In this document: positions 23,463 to 32,969 of the stretch, in pieces
How positions within the stretch are numbered: the stretch's first letter is position 1
How the letters are laid out: each line of letters opens with the position of its first letter
Assembly (NCBI RefSeq): GCF_027286305.1
Contig: NZ_CP114599.1
Location: 310,001-374,000 of the forward strand
Source of the DNA: Phenylobacterium sp. NIBR 498073
GTDB taxonomy: Bacteria; Pseudomonadota; Alphaproteobacteria; Caulobacterales; Caulobacteraceae
Direction of reading: 5' to 3'
DNA: 64,000 nucleotides
The notes under the pieces: model-generated
Database searches by the model: none
What the model saw: the letters and a program-made list of their open reading frames with translations, nothing else
Told to the model about the DNA's origin: nothing
Translations under genes and position numbers: made by a program

Positions 23463-24095
23463 ATGACCGGCACGCCGGCCGACCCGAAATCCGCCTGGGC
23501 GGGCGACTTCGGCGCCGAGTACACGCAGCGCAACGTCGCCTCGGACGAGGCGCTGCGGGCGCGGACCTTCATGTGGGGCCGCTTCGCCCAGGCCTTCGCG
23601 GGCGACCCGCCGAAGACCATCCTGGAGGTCGGCTGCAATCTCGGCCTCAACCTGCGGGTCATGCCGCGGCTGCTGGGCGCGGAGCTCTCGGCCATCGAGC
23701 CGAACGCCACGGCGCGGGCGCGGGTGCTGGCCGACGGCATCCTGCCGGCCGAGCGGCTGTACGAAGGCTTCGGCGACAAGATCCCGCTGGCCGACGGCGC
23801 GGTGGAGATGGCCTTCACCACCGGGGTGCTGATCCACGTCGATCCCTCGCGGCTGGCCGCGACCATGGACGAGATCCACCGGGTGTCGTCGAAGTACGTG
23901 CTGTGCGCCGAGTACTTCTCGCCGCGGCCCGAGACGCTGAGCTATCGCGGCCACGAAGGCCTGCTGTTCAAGAACGACTTCGGCGGCCTCTACATGGACC
24001 GCTTCCCGGACCTGCAGCTGGTCGACTACGGCTTTTTCTGGAAGCGCGCGACGGGGCTGGACGATGCGACGTGGTGGCTGTTCCGGAAGGGGTGA
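23463..24095 (+). CDS. Pseudaminic acid biosynthesis-associated methylase
   Basis: SAM methyltransferase of 210 residues of the type found in pseudaminic acid gene clusters. Motif I is TILEVGCNLGLNLRVM around residues 48-62; the acidic position follows in LSAIEPNATARA; FTTGVLIHVDP is the family's motif IV, and the end WWLFRKG is typical. The early FGAEYTQRN segment is also characteristic. The ATG at 23463 follows the cytidylyltransferase stop by 10 bases. It may O- or N-methylate the nonulosonic acid or a precursor; the exact target is not established. It is convergent with pseI. Confidence 0.85.
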   Translation: MTGTPADPKSAWAGDFGAEYTQRNVASDEALRARTFMWGRFAQAFAGDPPKTILEVGCNLGLNLRVMPRLLGAELSAIEPNATARARVLADGILPAERLYEGFGDKIPLADGAVEMAFTTGVLIHVDPSRLAATMDEIHRVSSKYVLCAEYFSPRPETLSYRGHEGLLFKNDFGGLYMDRFPDLQLVDYGFFWKRATGLDDATWWLFRKG

Positions 24096-24133
24096 GCCGA
24101 GCTCCTCCCCAGAGGGGGAACAATTGGGACGAA

Positions 24134-25186
24134 CTACTCCACCATCGACCAGTCGAGCGGGGCGCCGCGCTTGAGGGCGTGGGCGGCCTTGCGGCCGAGG
24201 ACGTCCGGCAGGTGCTTGGGCGCAAGGCCGAAGCCTGGGCGGATCGAGCGGACGTTCGCGGGAGTCAGCACCTCGCCGGCCGCGACGTCGGCGACCACGT
24301 AGAGCGAGCGGCGGTGGTCGCGGCTGGAGGCCTCGGACGGGGCCTCGTCGTAGCGGACCGAGCCGAGCGCCAGCCAGGCGTCGCGGCATTCAACGACCAG
24401 GCGTTCGAGCTCGGCCGGTTCCAGCGAGAAGTCGGAATCGACGCCGCCCTCGGCGCGGCTGAGCGTGAAGTGCTTTTCGATGAAGCAGGCGCCCAGCGCC
24501 ACGGCCGCCACCGATGCAGTGACGCCCATGGTGTGGTCTGAAAGGCCGGTGACCACTCCGTGCTGGGCGGCCAGGTGCGGCAGGGTCATTAGGTTCATGT
24601 CCGACGGCGGGGTCGGATAGCCGCTGTTGCAGTGAAGCACGATGATCTCGCTGGCCCCCGCGCCGCGGGCGGCGGCGACCGCCTCGGCGATCTCGGCGGG
24701 CGAGGCCAGGCCCGTCGACATGATCAGCGGCTTGCCGGTGCGGGCGCAGAGCTCGATCAGCGGGAGATCGACCAGCTCGAATGAGGCGATCTTGTAGGCC
24801 GGGGCGTCCAGGCTCTCGAGCAGCTCGACGGCGGTCGGGTCGAACGGCGAGGAGAAGATCGTGATGCCGATCTCGCGGGCGTGGGCGAACAGCCGTTCAT
24901 GCCAGTCCCAGGGGGTGTGGGCCTCCTGGTAGAGATCGTAGAGCCGCCGTCCGTCCCAGAGGCCGCCATGCACCGTGAAGCCGGGCCCGTCATGGTCGAT
25001 GGTGATGGTGTCGGCGGTGTAGGTCTGCAGCTTGACCGCGTCGGCGCCGGCCGCCTTGGCCGCGTCGATCAGGGCCAGGGCGCGCTCGATCTCGCCGTTA
25101 TGGTTCCCCGACATCTCGGCGACGATATAGGGCGGATGGCCGGGACCGATCTTGCGGCCGGCGATGGTCACGAGGGGTTGGCTCAC
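24134..25186 (-). CDS. pseI: Pseudaminic acid synthase (NeuB family)
   Basis: PseI/NeuB-type synthase of 350 residues that condenses a 6-deoxy AltdiNAc sugar with phosphoenolpyruvate. The barrel has PPYIVAEMSGNHNG, ADAVKLQTYTADTITID, then YDLYQEAHTPWDWH, characteristic of PseI rather than sialic acid synthase, and IFSSPFDPTAVELLE. LSDHTMG and ACFIEKHFTLSR are the conserved metal and substrate loops. A C-terminal SAF (antifreeze-like) domain starts near RRSLYVVADVAAGEVLT. Its ATG at 25186 overlaps the HAD gene stop by ATGA, so it is the last gene of a four-gene operon (methyltransferase, ATP-grasp, HAD, pseI). Confidence 0.93.
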   Translation of the reverse strand: MSQPLVTIAGRKIGPGHPPYIVAEMSGNHNGEIERALALIDAAKAAGADAVKLQTYTADTITIDHDGPGFTVHGGLWDGRRLYDLYQEAHTPWDWHERLFAHAREIGITIFSSPFDPTAVELLESLDAPAYKIASFELVDLPLIELCARTGKPLIMSTGLASPAEIAEAVAAARGAGASEIIVLHCNSGYPTPPSDMNLMTLPHLAAQHGVVTGLSDHTMGVTASVAAVALGACFIEKHFTLSRAEGGVDSDFSLEPAELERLVVECRDAWLALGSVRYDEAPSEASSRDHRRSLYVVADVAAGEVLTPANVRSIRPGFGLAPKHLPDVLGRKAAHALKRGAPLDWSMVE

Positions 25187-25869
25187 GCGCCGTCTCCAGG
25201 TTCGAGCCGCGCCAGCACGGGCGCGATCTGCACAAAACTCGGCGCCTCGGCGTCGGCCGGGAAGCCGTTGTCGCCAAGGGCCGCAAACTTGCCGGTCCGT
25301 ACTCGCACCGAGCGGCAGCCGACGGCGTCGGCGGCGGCCATGTCGTGGCCGGGATTGTCGCCGATCACCACCGCCTGGGCCGGAAAGGCGCCCATGCGGC
25401 GCAGGGCCTCAAGATAGCAGGCCGGGTCGGGCTTGGGCGCCGCGTGCTCCCAGCAGAGCAGCACCTCGTCGACCAGGTCGGCGACGCCCAGCGCCTCGAT
25501 CTTGCGTGACTGCATCAGCGCCAGGCCGTCGGTGACGATGGCCAGCCGATAGGATTTGGCGAGCGTCGTCAGGGTGTCGGCGACCCCCGGCCACAGGCTG
25601 ATGGCCGGGCGGTGATCGCGGTAGACGCCGACCAGTTCGCCGATCAGCGCCGGGCTGGCGGGCAGGCCGGCCGCCTGCAGCACCACGTCGAAGATCCTGC
25701 CGCGGCCGTGGGTGTCGAGTTCGGCCTCCATGCCGGCGGCGAGGGCGGCGGCGTCGAGCCGCGGATGCCGGCGAGCCAGCTCCTGCGCCACGGCGCTGAA
25801 GCCGGAGAGGACGTAGGTCCGCTCGTCGTAGAGCGTGTCGTCGAGGTCGATGAGCAGGGCCGAGATCAT
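25183..25869 (-). CDS. HAD-family hydrolase in the pseI operon
   Basis: Haloacid dehalogenase-type phosphatase of 228 residues. Motif I is LLIDLDDTLYDE (nucleophile DxD at about residues 8-10), motif II VTDGLALMQSRK, motif III lysine in AAPKPDPACYLEAL, and motif IV VIGDNPGHDMAAAD. A helical cap lies between motifs I and II (type C1). It overlaps pseI by 4 bases and follows the ATP-grasp gene by 10 bases. In sialic and legionaminic pathways a phosphatase removes the 9-phosphate; PseI makes an unphosphorylated product, so the step this enzyme serves is unclear. It could dephosphorylate a sugar-phosphate side product. Confidence 0.87.
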   Translation of the reverse strand: MISALLIDLDDTLYDERTYVLSGFSAVAQELARRHPRLDAAALAAGMEAELDTHGRGRIFDVVLQAAGLPASPALIGELVGVYRDHRPAISLWPGVADTLTTLAKSYRLAIVTDGLALMQSRKIEALGVADLVDEVLLCWEHAAPKPDPACYLEALRRMGAFPAQAVVIGDNPGHDMAAADAVGCRSVRVRTGKFAALGDNGFPADAEAPSFVQIAPVLARLEPGDGA

Positions 25870-25879
25870 GGGGCGGAGA

Positions 25880-26827
25880 TCATAGGGCCGCCAGCTCGGC
25901 GTCGGTGACGATGCGATCCTGGGAATAGCGCAGCATGGTCAGGCCGTAGGCGAGCGCCCGCGGGCGGGCGGCCTCGGCGGCCTGGCCGCGCGCCATCTGC
26001 AGGATGCGCTCGGGCGAGGCCAGGCCGGCCTGGATCGAGAGGTTTGAGGCGCCGCCGAAGCGTGGGTTGATTTCGATGAATCGAGTTCCGGTCTCGTCAT
26101 GGAACGCCTGGACGACGTTGTGGCCGACCAGACCGAGCGCCGTGCAGAGCCGCAGCGCCTGATCGGCGAGGGCCGGTAGGTCCTCGGTCCGCGACTTGGT
26201 CGCCTCGCCGCCCTGGACCTGCAGCCGGCGGCGGGCGAGCGCCTGCAACGGCGCGCCGTCCAGGCTCATCAGCACGTCGACCGTGTACTCGGGGCCGTCG
26301 TCGAAGGCCTGGACGAGCAGGGTCTCATCGGCCGGAAGATCGGCGGGATCGTCGATCCGGCGCGCGCCGGCGCCGCCGGCCCCGTCGACTGGACGGACAA
26401 AGACCGGAAAGGCGTCCGGGGTCTGGCCCGGCGCATAGGTGCGCGGCGTGGAAAGGCCGAGGTCCGCGCAGGCCTGGGCGAAGCGGCGCTTGTCGCGGCA
26501 GACGGCGAGGGCTTCCGGCGTCGGAACCAGCACCGTGACGCCGGCGGCCTGCAGCCGCGGACGCAGCTGCGCCAGCCGCGCCAGTTCGCCGTCGCGGGTC
26601 GGTACGACCAGGCCGACCGCCTCGCGGGCGCAGGCGGCCAGCAGGGCGCCCTCGAAGTCCGGATCGTCGCTGCGCGGCAGGATCAGCGCTTGGTCGGCGG
26701 CGAACAGGGCGGCGTTGTCGCGGGCGAGGTCGGCGGCGATCACCCGCCCGCCCAGCGGACTGGCCGCGGTCTGGAAGGCCTGGACCAGCAGGACCTTGGC
26801 GGCGGCGCTGAGGATGAGGACGTTCAT
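25880..26827 (-). CDS. ATP-grasp domain protein in the pseI operon
   Basis: ATP-grasp ligase of 315 residues related to carbamoyl-phosphate synthase large-subunit-like proteins. The N-terminal Rossmann-like preATP-grasp domain begins MNVLILSAAAKVLLVQAFQ; the ATP-grasp core carries CRDKRRFAQACADLG, FVRPVDGAGGAG and the metal-binding end GTRFIEINPRFGGASN with the ExNPR motif. Proteins of this type occur in surface polysaccharide and flagellar glycosylation clusters, where they may ligate an amino acid or other acid to an amino sugar; that is inference. It lies between the methyltransferase and HAD genes in one operon with 10- to 21-base gaps. Confidence 0.87.
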   Translation of the reverse strand: MNVLILSAAAKVLLVQAFQTAASPLGGRVIAADLARDNAALFAADQALILPRSDDPDFEGALLAACAREAVGLVVPTRDGELARLAQLRPRLQAAGVTVLVPTPEALAVCRDKRRFAQACADLGLSTPRTYAPGQTPDAFPVFVRPVDGAGGAGARRIDDPADLPADETLLVQAFDDGPEYTVDVLMSLDGAPLQALARRRLQVQGGEATKSRTEDLPALADQALRLCTALGLVGHNVVQAFHDETGTRFIEINPRFGGASNLSIQAGLASPERILQMARGQAAEAARPRALAYGLTMLRYSQDRIVTDAELAAL

Positions 26828-26848
26828 CGCCGCCAGCCGGCCCCGCGC

Positions 26849-27748
26849 CTAGACCGGCCGGGCGTAGGCGGTCTGGTTGCGGCCGACGCCGGCCCGCGCG
26901 CAGCCGCGGCGGAACTCGATCACCGCGTCCAGCGACCGCTCGCGCCACAGGCCCATCTCGAAGGCGACGCGGGTGAAGTGGCAATTCCGGCCCTTGGCGC
27001 GGTCGCGCATGTAGCCGGTGTCCGGATTGAGCAGGAAGATGTCGATCGGGAACTCGCCCAGGTGCTCGACCACTTCCCAGCCGTTGACGGCCAGGGCGCG
27101 GGGCAGGGTGTCGGTGTTGAAGTAGTTGAGGTGGTCGGGGGCGGCGAGCCAGAACTGCGGATCGGCCAGCCCGCGCTGGACGATCTGGTCCTGCAGCCAG
27201 GAGCCGTCGTTCGGGACGGCGACGCGCAGCAGGCCGCCCGGCGCGACGATGGCGCGCAGCCGCTGCAGCAGGCCCATCGGGTCGATGACGTGTTCGAGGA
27301 CGTTGTTGCAGATCACCAGGTCGTAGACCTCGCCCTTGGCGATCTCCTCGTCGAGCAGGGCGAAGGCGTCGCCCAGCATCAGGTGCTCGGCCAGATGCGG
27401 ATGGAACTCGCGCACGCCGTCGTCGGTGAAGTCGAGGCCCTTGGCCTGCCAGCCGCGCTTCAGGAAATAGTCGAGGGTGAAGCCTTCGCCGACCCCGACT
27501 TCCAGCAGGCGACCGGGCGCGCGGTTCCAGACCCGTTCGGTCTCGGCCGGCTGCAGCAGTTTGTGCTCGAGCTCCTCGGCCGTGTAGCCGTGAGCGTAGG
27601 GCGTGCGCCCGTCGGTCGCCCCGAAATACTTGTCGCGATAATAGGCGGCGAGTTCGTCCGGCGTCGGGCGCGGTTCGATCTCGTAATAGCCCTCGGGCCG
27701 TTCAACCAGTTTGAGGCTCAAGGCGGCGCTCCCAATTCGTCGGCCCAT
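26849..27748 (-). CDS. Class I SAM-dependent methyltransferase, first gene of the pseI operon
   Basis: Methyltransferase of 299 residues. Motif I is RLLEVGVGEGFTLDYFLKRG at about residue 80, with the acidic residue in AKGLDFTDDGVREF and motif IV in LVICNNVLEHVIDP, all typical of the Methyltransf_23 group found in polysaccharide clusters. A distinctive N-terminal segment (YYEIEPRPTPDELAAYYRDKYFG) is shared by such sugar methyltransferases. The ATG at 27748 follows AGGGG on the minus strand. It should be the promoter-proximal gene of the four-gene pseI operon. Target unknown. Confidence 0.85.
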   Translation of the reverse strand: MGRRIGSAALSLKLVERPEGYYEIEPRPTPDELAAYYRDKYFGATDGRTPYAHGYTAEELEHKLLQPAETERVWNRAPGRLLEVGVGEGFTLDYFLKRGWQAKGLDFTDDGVREFHPHLAEHLMLGDAFALLDEEIAKGEVYDLVICNNVLEHVIDPMGLLQRLRAIVAPGGLLRVAVPNDGSWLQDQIVQRGLADPQFWLAAPDHLNYFNTDTLPRALAVNGWEVVEHLGEFPIDIFLLNPDTGYMRDRAKGRNCHFTRVAFEMGLWRERSLDAVIEFRRGCARAGVGRNQTAYARPV

Positions 27749-27786
27749 CTGCCCCTGAGCGTAGTTAAGGCTCCGTCAATCGCGCT

Positions 27787-27812
27787 GCGGCGAGGGGTCG
27801 CCCCCTCGCCGC
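27787..27812 (-). terminator. Stem-loop after the TonB receptor gene
   Basis: Perfect 11-base GC-rich arms with a TCGC loop, 9 bases beyond the receptor stop on the minus strand. No T-run follows, so termination would need help from Rho or the loop may only stabilise the message. Confidence 0.45.
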
Positions 27813-27820
27813 TCTCGCCA

Positions 27821-30058
27821 TCAGAACCGGGTCTTCAGCTCGACGCCGATGGTGCGCGGGTCGTTGACGAAGCCGGTGAGGTTGTTGAAGTCGATGCCGC
27901 CTTCCAGGCTCTCGTCGTCGGTGATGTTGCGGCCGAACACCGCCGCGTCCCACTTGCCGTCGGCGGTGGCGTAGCCGAGCCGCAGGCCGCCCTCGAGCAG
28001 CTTGTCGTCGGTGAACTCGACCGAGCGGTAGAGGAAGAAGTTGATCTTCGAGCGGTAGGCCCAGTCGGTGTAGGCGTAGAACTCGCCGTCGCGGAACGGG
28101 ATGGCGTAGCGCGCGGTGATGTTGGCGATCCAGCGCGGGGCGTTGGGCAGGCTGTTGCCGTCGACCAGCACCGTGCCGGGGACGCCGGGCGGATCGAGCA
28201 CGGTGCAGGGCGCGCCGCACGGCTGGATGGCCAGGTTCGGGTCCTGGATCTCGGTGTAGCTGTACGAGAGGCCGGCGGTCAGCAGCAGGTGCTCGATCGG
28301 GTTGGCCTCGCCGTTGAACTCGAAGCCGTAACCCTCGGCGTGCTCGGCGTTGACCAGCCGGTTGAAGTTGGCGCCGCCGCCGACCGCGGTCAGCTGCATG
28401 TCGTCGACCTTGTAGTAGTAAACCGACGCGTCGACGCGGGCCCGGCGGTCGAACAGGTCGGCCTTCACCCCGGCCTCGTAGGACATCAGGGTCTCGGTGT
28501 CGGCCACCGAGATGGTCGAGCCGAACAGCAGCCGGCCCTGGATCGACGGAGCGCGATAGCCCTTGGCGATACGGGCGTAGACATTGACGTCGTCGTTCAC
28601 CGCATAGGTGGCGTTGAGGTTGAAGCTGACGTCGTCGCTTTCCGGATCGGCGGCTAGGATCGGGGTCTGCGGCAGGCCGATCGGCGACAGGGTCTGCTGG
28701 GCGATGAACTCCTTCTTGTCGTTGGAGTAGCGGATGCCGCCGCCGACCGTCAGTTGGTCGGTCAGCTTGTAGTCGGCGTTGGCGAACAGCGCCCAGGCCT
28801 TGGTCTTCTGGTGCTGGTAGGCGAAGCCGTTGCGGGTTCCGCCGGCCAGGGTGTCGAAGTTGATGCTGTCGATCTTCAGGTCTTCGAAGAAGTAGAAGGC
28901 GCCGACCGTGTAGTTCACCCCGGCGTAGTCGCCGGCCAGGCGGACTTCCTGGCTCCACTGGGCGTGATAGGGCACCCCGTCGGCGCTCTCGGCGGTGAAC
29001 GGGATCAGGCCCGGACCTGAGGGCGGGGCGAAGACCGCACCGAAGCCGCCGTCGACGTCGCCGCGCGAATAGGCGGTCACGTGCTCGTAGGCGGTGATCG
29101 AGGTCAGGGTCGGCCCTTCGTCGCCGAAGTCGTAGGTCAGCTTCAGGTTGGCGCCCGAGCCTTCCATGGTCTGGCCGGTGCGCGGCTCGGCGTCCTGATA
29201 GATCTTCTCGCGGTCGAATCCGGGGACGAAGTCGTTGCTCCCCCTCTGGATGATGTTGGCGCGGAAGATCTGCGGCGAGCCGTCGAGCTTGGTGTAGTGC
29301 AGGTTCAAGAGGGCGCTGAAGGCCTCGGTCGGGGTGTACAGCAGCTGGCCGCGGAGGGCGCTCTGGTCATAGCCGCCGGTGACGTCGTCCTTGCCGGTGA
29401 AGCCGTTGTCGATCCAGTCGTCGCGGTGCATCCAGATGCCCGACAGGCGTCCGGCCAGCACGCCGTCGATGATCGGGCCGGAGACCGCGCCCTGGACGTT
29501 GGCGGTGCCGAAGGTGGCGTAGGAGGCCTGGGCGTAGCCGCCGAAGCTCTGGGTCGGCTTGGCGGAGTCGAACTTCAGGACCCCGGCCGGGGTGTTGCGG
29601 CCGAACAGCGTGCCCTGCGGCCCGCGCAGAGCCTCGACCTGGTCGATGTCGAACAGCGGGAAGCTCTTCAGCACCGGGTTCTCCATCACCACCTCGTCGT
29701 AGACGAAGGAGACCGGCTGCGAGGCGTTGAAGTCGAAGTCCGTGTTGCCGAGGCCGCGGATGTAGGGCCGCGGGAAGATCCGCGCGTAGCTGGATTCCAG
29801 CGTCACGTTCGGAATGCGGGCCGAGAACACTCGGATGTCGCCGCCCGAGGACTGGATCACGTCCAGCTTCTCGGCCGAGATGGCGGTGACCGACACCGGC
29901 ACGTCGTTGAGGTTTTCGGACCGCTTTTGGGCGGTGACGACGACTTCGCCGAGCTCGGTGTCCTGGGCGAGGGCCTGGACCGGCGCGAAGGCGGCCAGTC
30001 CGGCGGCGGCCAGCGCGGCGTGCGCGGCTCGGTTCAAGAAACGCGTACGCATCGTCAT
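27821..30058 (-). CDS. TonB-dependent receptor
   Basis: Outer-membrane TonB-dependent receptor of 745 residues. The signal peptide (MTMRTRFLNRAAHAALAAAG to ALAQ, about 32 residues) is followed by the TonB box region ELGEVVVTAQKR, the plug domain (VSVTAIS, then RGLGNTDFDF and VEALRGPQGTLFGRNTPAG), and a 22-strand barrel ending in phenylalanine (TIGVELKTRF). The ATG at 30058 is preceded by AGGGGG; the open frame further up runs into the hairpin repeats. The plug type is the Caulobacter/sphingomonad group that takes up diverse organic substrates, not specifically siderophores. The ligand is unknown; no catabolic genes are adjacent. Confidence 0.93.
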   Translation of the reverse strand: MTMRTRFLNRAAHAALAAAGLAAFAPVQALAQDTELGEVVVTAQKRSENLNDVPVSVTAISAEKLDVIQSSGGDIRVFSARIPNVTLESSYARIFPRPYIRGLGNTDFDFNASQPVSFVYDEVVMENPVLKSFPLFDIDQVEALRGPQGTLFGRNTPAGVLKFDSAKPTQSFGGYAQASYATFGTANVQGAVSGPIIDGVLAGRLSGIWMHRDDWIDNGFTGKDDVTGGYDQSALRGQLLYTPTEAFSALLNLHYTKLDGSPQIFRANIIQRGSNDFVPGFDREKIYQDAEPRTGQTMEGSGANLKLTYDFGDEGPTLTSITAYEHVTAYSRGDVDGGFGAVFAPPSGPGLIPFTAESADGVPYHAQWSQEVRLAGDYAGVNYTVGAFYFFEDLKIDSINFDTLAGGTRNGFAYQHQKTKAWALFANADYKLTDQLTVGGGIRYSNDKKEFIAQQTLSPIGLPQTPILAADPESDDVSFNLNATYAVNDDVNVYARIAKGYRAPSIQGRLLFGSTISVADTETLMSYEAGVKADLFDRRARVDASVYYYKVDDMQLTAVGGGANFNRLVNAEHAEGYGFEFNGEANPIEHLLLTAGLSYSYTEIQDPNLAIQPCGAPCTVLDPPGVPGTVLVDGNSLPNAPRWIANITARYAIPFRDGEFYAYTDWAYRSKINFFLYRSVEFTDDKLLEGGLRLGYATADGKWDAAVFGRNITDDESLEGGIDFNNLTGFVNDPRTIGVELKTRF

Positions 30059-30082
30059 TGGCAGGGTCCCCCTAGACCCTGT

Positions 30083-30111
30083 CCCTGTTGGCTTGAAGCA
30101 AGCCAACAGGG
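30083..30111. repeat. Hairpin repeat upstream of the TonB receptor
   Basis: Perfect 13-base arms (30083-30095, 30099-30111) around AAG. Outer bases ACCCTGT and ACAGGGT extend the pairing with a bulge. It lies 25 bases upstream of the receptor start, in its 5' leader. Confidence 0.75.
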
Positions 30112-30129
30112 ATGAACAGGGTCGATTGC

Positions 30130-30190
30130 TTGAATTTAGAGCCCTTCTTACCCACTCACGATGTCCCATCGTGAGTGGGAAGGGCTCTAG
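30130..30190. repeat. Mosaic hairpin element, copy 1
   Basis: Begins TTGAATTT (30130-30137) and ends GCTCTAG (30184-30190). Between these is a 22-base-pair hairpin (30138-30163 with 30167-30188, one 4-base bulge, loop TCC). It shares both end sequences with the element at 30931-30990. Confidence 0.75.
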
Positions 30191-30303
30191 CGATTCGCCT
30201 GCGTTTTAAGGGGCTTAGCAGAGTCGCAAAAGCGCAACCCGCACGTCATCGACACGACATGCGCCGCCTGTGGCGCCGGCGCCTCGCAATCGGGCCGCGG
30301 CGC

Positions 30304-30801
30304 CTAGATGCCGCTTGCCATGGCCGCGGCCGACTGAGCCGCCTTGGCCGGGCGGCGGCGTGGCGGGGTGTCGGCCGGCGCGCTCCACAGCGGGCGCAGC
30401 GCCTTGGGCAGATTGGCGCGCACCTTTTCGACCTGGCCTGGGGCCAGGTGGCGCGACAGCACGCGGCAGACCGCCTCGATCGCGCGGCGCGGATCGACGC
30501 TGTGGGCGTCGGTCAGCCAGGCGCCGACGTCGTCGATGAACTCGTCCAGGCTGCTGCAGCGGTTCGGCTGCTTGGCCGGCTGGTACTGGTCGTAATAGAC
30601 GCCCCGGATCAGCAGCGGCAGCTGCGAGCCGAGATGGGCCGCGAGGTCCACCGGCAGGCGGTCGCGCAGCTTGTGCAGGACGACGCTGAGCACTTTCCAC
30701 GCCGCGTGGCGGTCGACGTCCAGCTCCTCGGACAGCTCCTTGAGCCAGGCGTTGGTCGTGTGCAGGGTCCTGTCGAAGACGTCCAGGCCGTTGACGCTCA
30801 T
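30304..30801 (-). CDS. DUF2267 domain protein
   Basis: Protein of 165 residues with a DUF2267 domain covering about residues 1-125: FDRTLHTTNAWLKELSEEL, AAWKVLSVVLHKLRDRL, LGSQLPLLIRGVYYDQYQP and AIEAVCRVLSRHLAPGQVEKV. This helical domain has no established biochemical activity; it is common in alphaproteobacteria and often stress-associated. The last 35 residues are Pro/Ala/Arg-rich and probably disordered. The ATG at 30801 is chosen because the domain begins there and a GGAGG-like sequence precedes it. Hairpin repeats lie on both sides of the gene, so it looks like a single-gene unit. Confidence 0.85.
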   Translation of the reverse strand: MSVNGLDVFDRTLHTTNAWLKELSEELDVDRHAAWKVLSVVLHKLRDRLPVDLAAHLGSQLPLLIRGVYYDQYQPAKQPNRCSSLDEFIDDVGAWLTDAHSVDPRRAIEAVCRVLSRHLAPGQVEKVRANLPKALRPLWSAPADTPPRRRPAKAAQSAAAMASGI

Positions 30802-30884
30802 GGGGGCCTCCTTCGATGGCGGACGATCTGCCAACGGTCCGCCGCCGAAGCCGGTTCCAGCCCGCGCGTGTTCGTGATCGGCGC

Positions 30885-30924
30885 TTGAGCAAAGTCCGAT
30901 CTGATTGGATCGGACCTTGCTCAA
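30885..30924. repeat. Inverted repeat between DUF2267 and monooxygenase genes
   Basis: 17-base arms 30885-30901 and 30908-30924 with a single mismatch and a 6-base loop. It resembles intergenic mosaic elements of alphaproteobacteria and immediately precedes a second hairpin. Confidence 0.7.
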
Positions 30925-30930
30925 GACTCT

Positions 30931-30986
30931 TTGAATTTGAAGCATTTTTTTTCGCCGAACCGGCATCCGCTTCGGCGAAAAATGCT

Positions 30987-30990
<4 letters not shown>
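30931..30990. repeat. Mosaic hairpin element, copy 2
   Basis: Begins TTGAATTT and ends GCTCTAG like copy 1, with a different hairpin between (arms 30941-30959 and 30971-30986, a 3-base bulge in the T-run). Its right end supplies the stop codon of the monooxygenase gene (TAG read on the minus strand at 30987-30989). Confidence 0.72.
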
Positions 30991-32810
<1,820 letters not shown>

Positions 32811-32913
32811 CGATGCCTCCCGAAACATACCGCTTTATCCAATTTGGGTTCCCCTGGCGGAAGGCAAGGGGAGGGCGGGTGGAAACCGACGATCGCGAGG
32901 TGACGGCGCACGC

Positions 32914-32931
32914 CGCAATGTTGATATTGCG
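32914..32931. promoter_or_regulatory. Inverted repeat between monooxygenase and AraC genes
   Basis: Perfect CGCAAT-N6-ATTGCG, 39 bases upstream of the AraC start in the 159-base divergent spacer. It may be an operator for AraC or another dimeric regulator; inferred from position only. Confidence 0.42.
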
Positions 32932-32969
32932 CGCCAGTGATGGCCGGTCGGCCTGGCGGGTGAAGTCGA

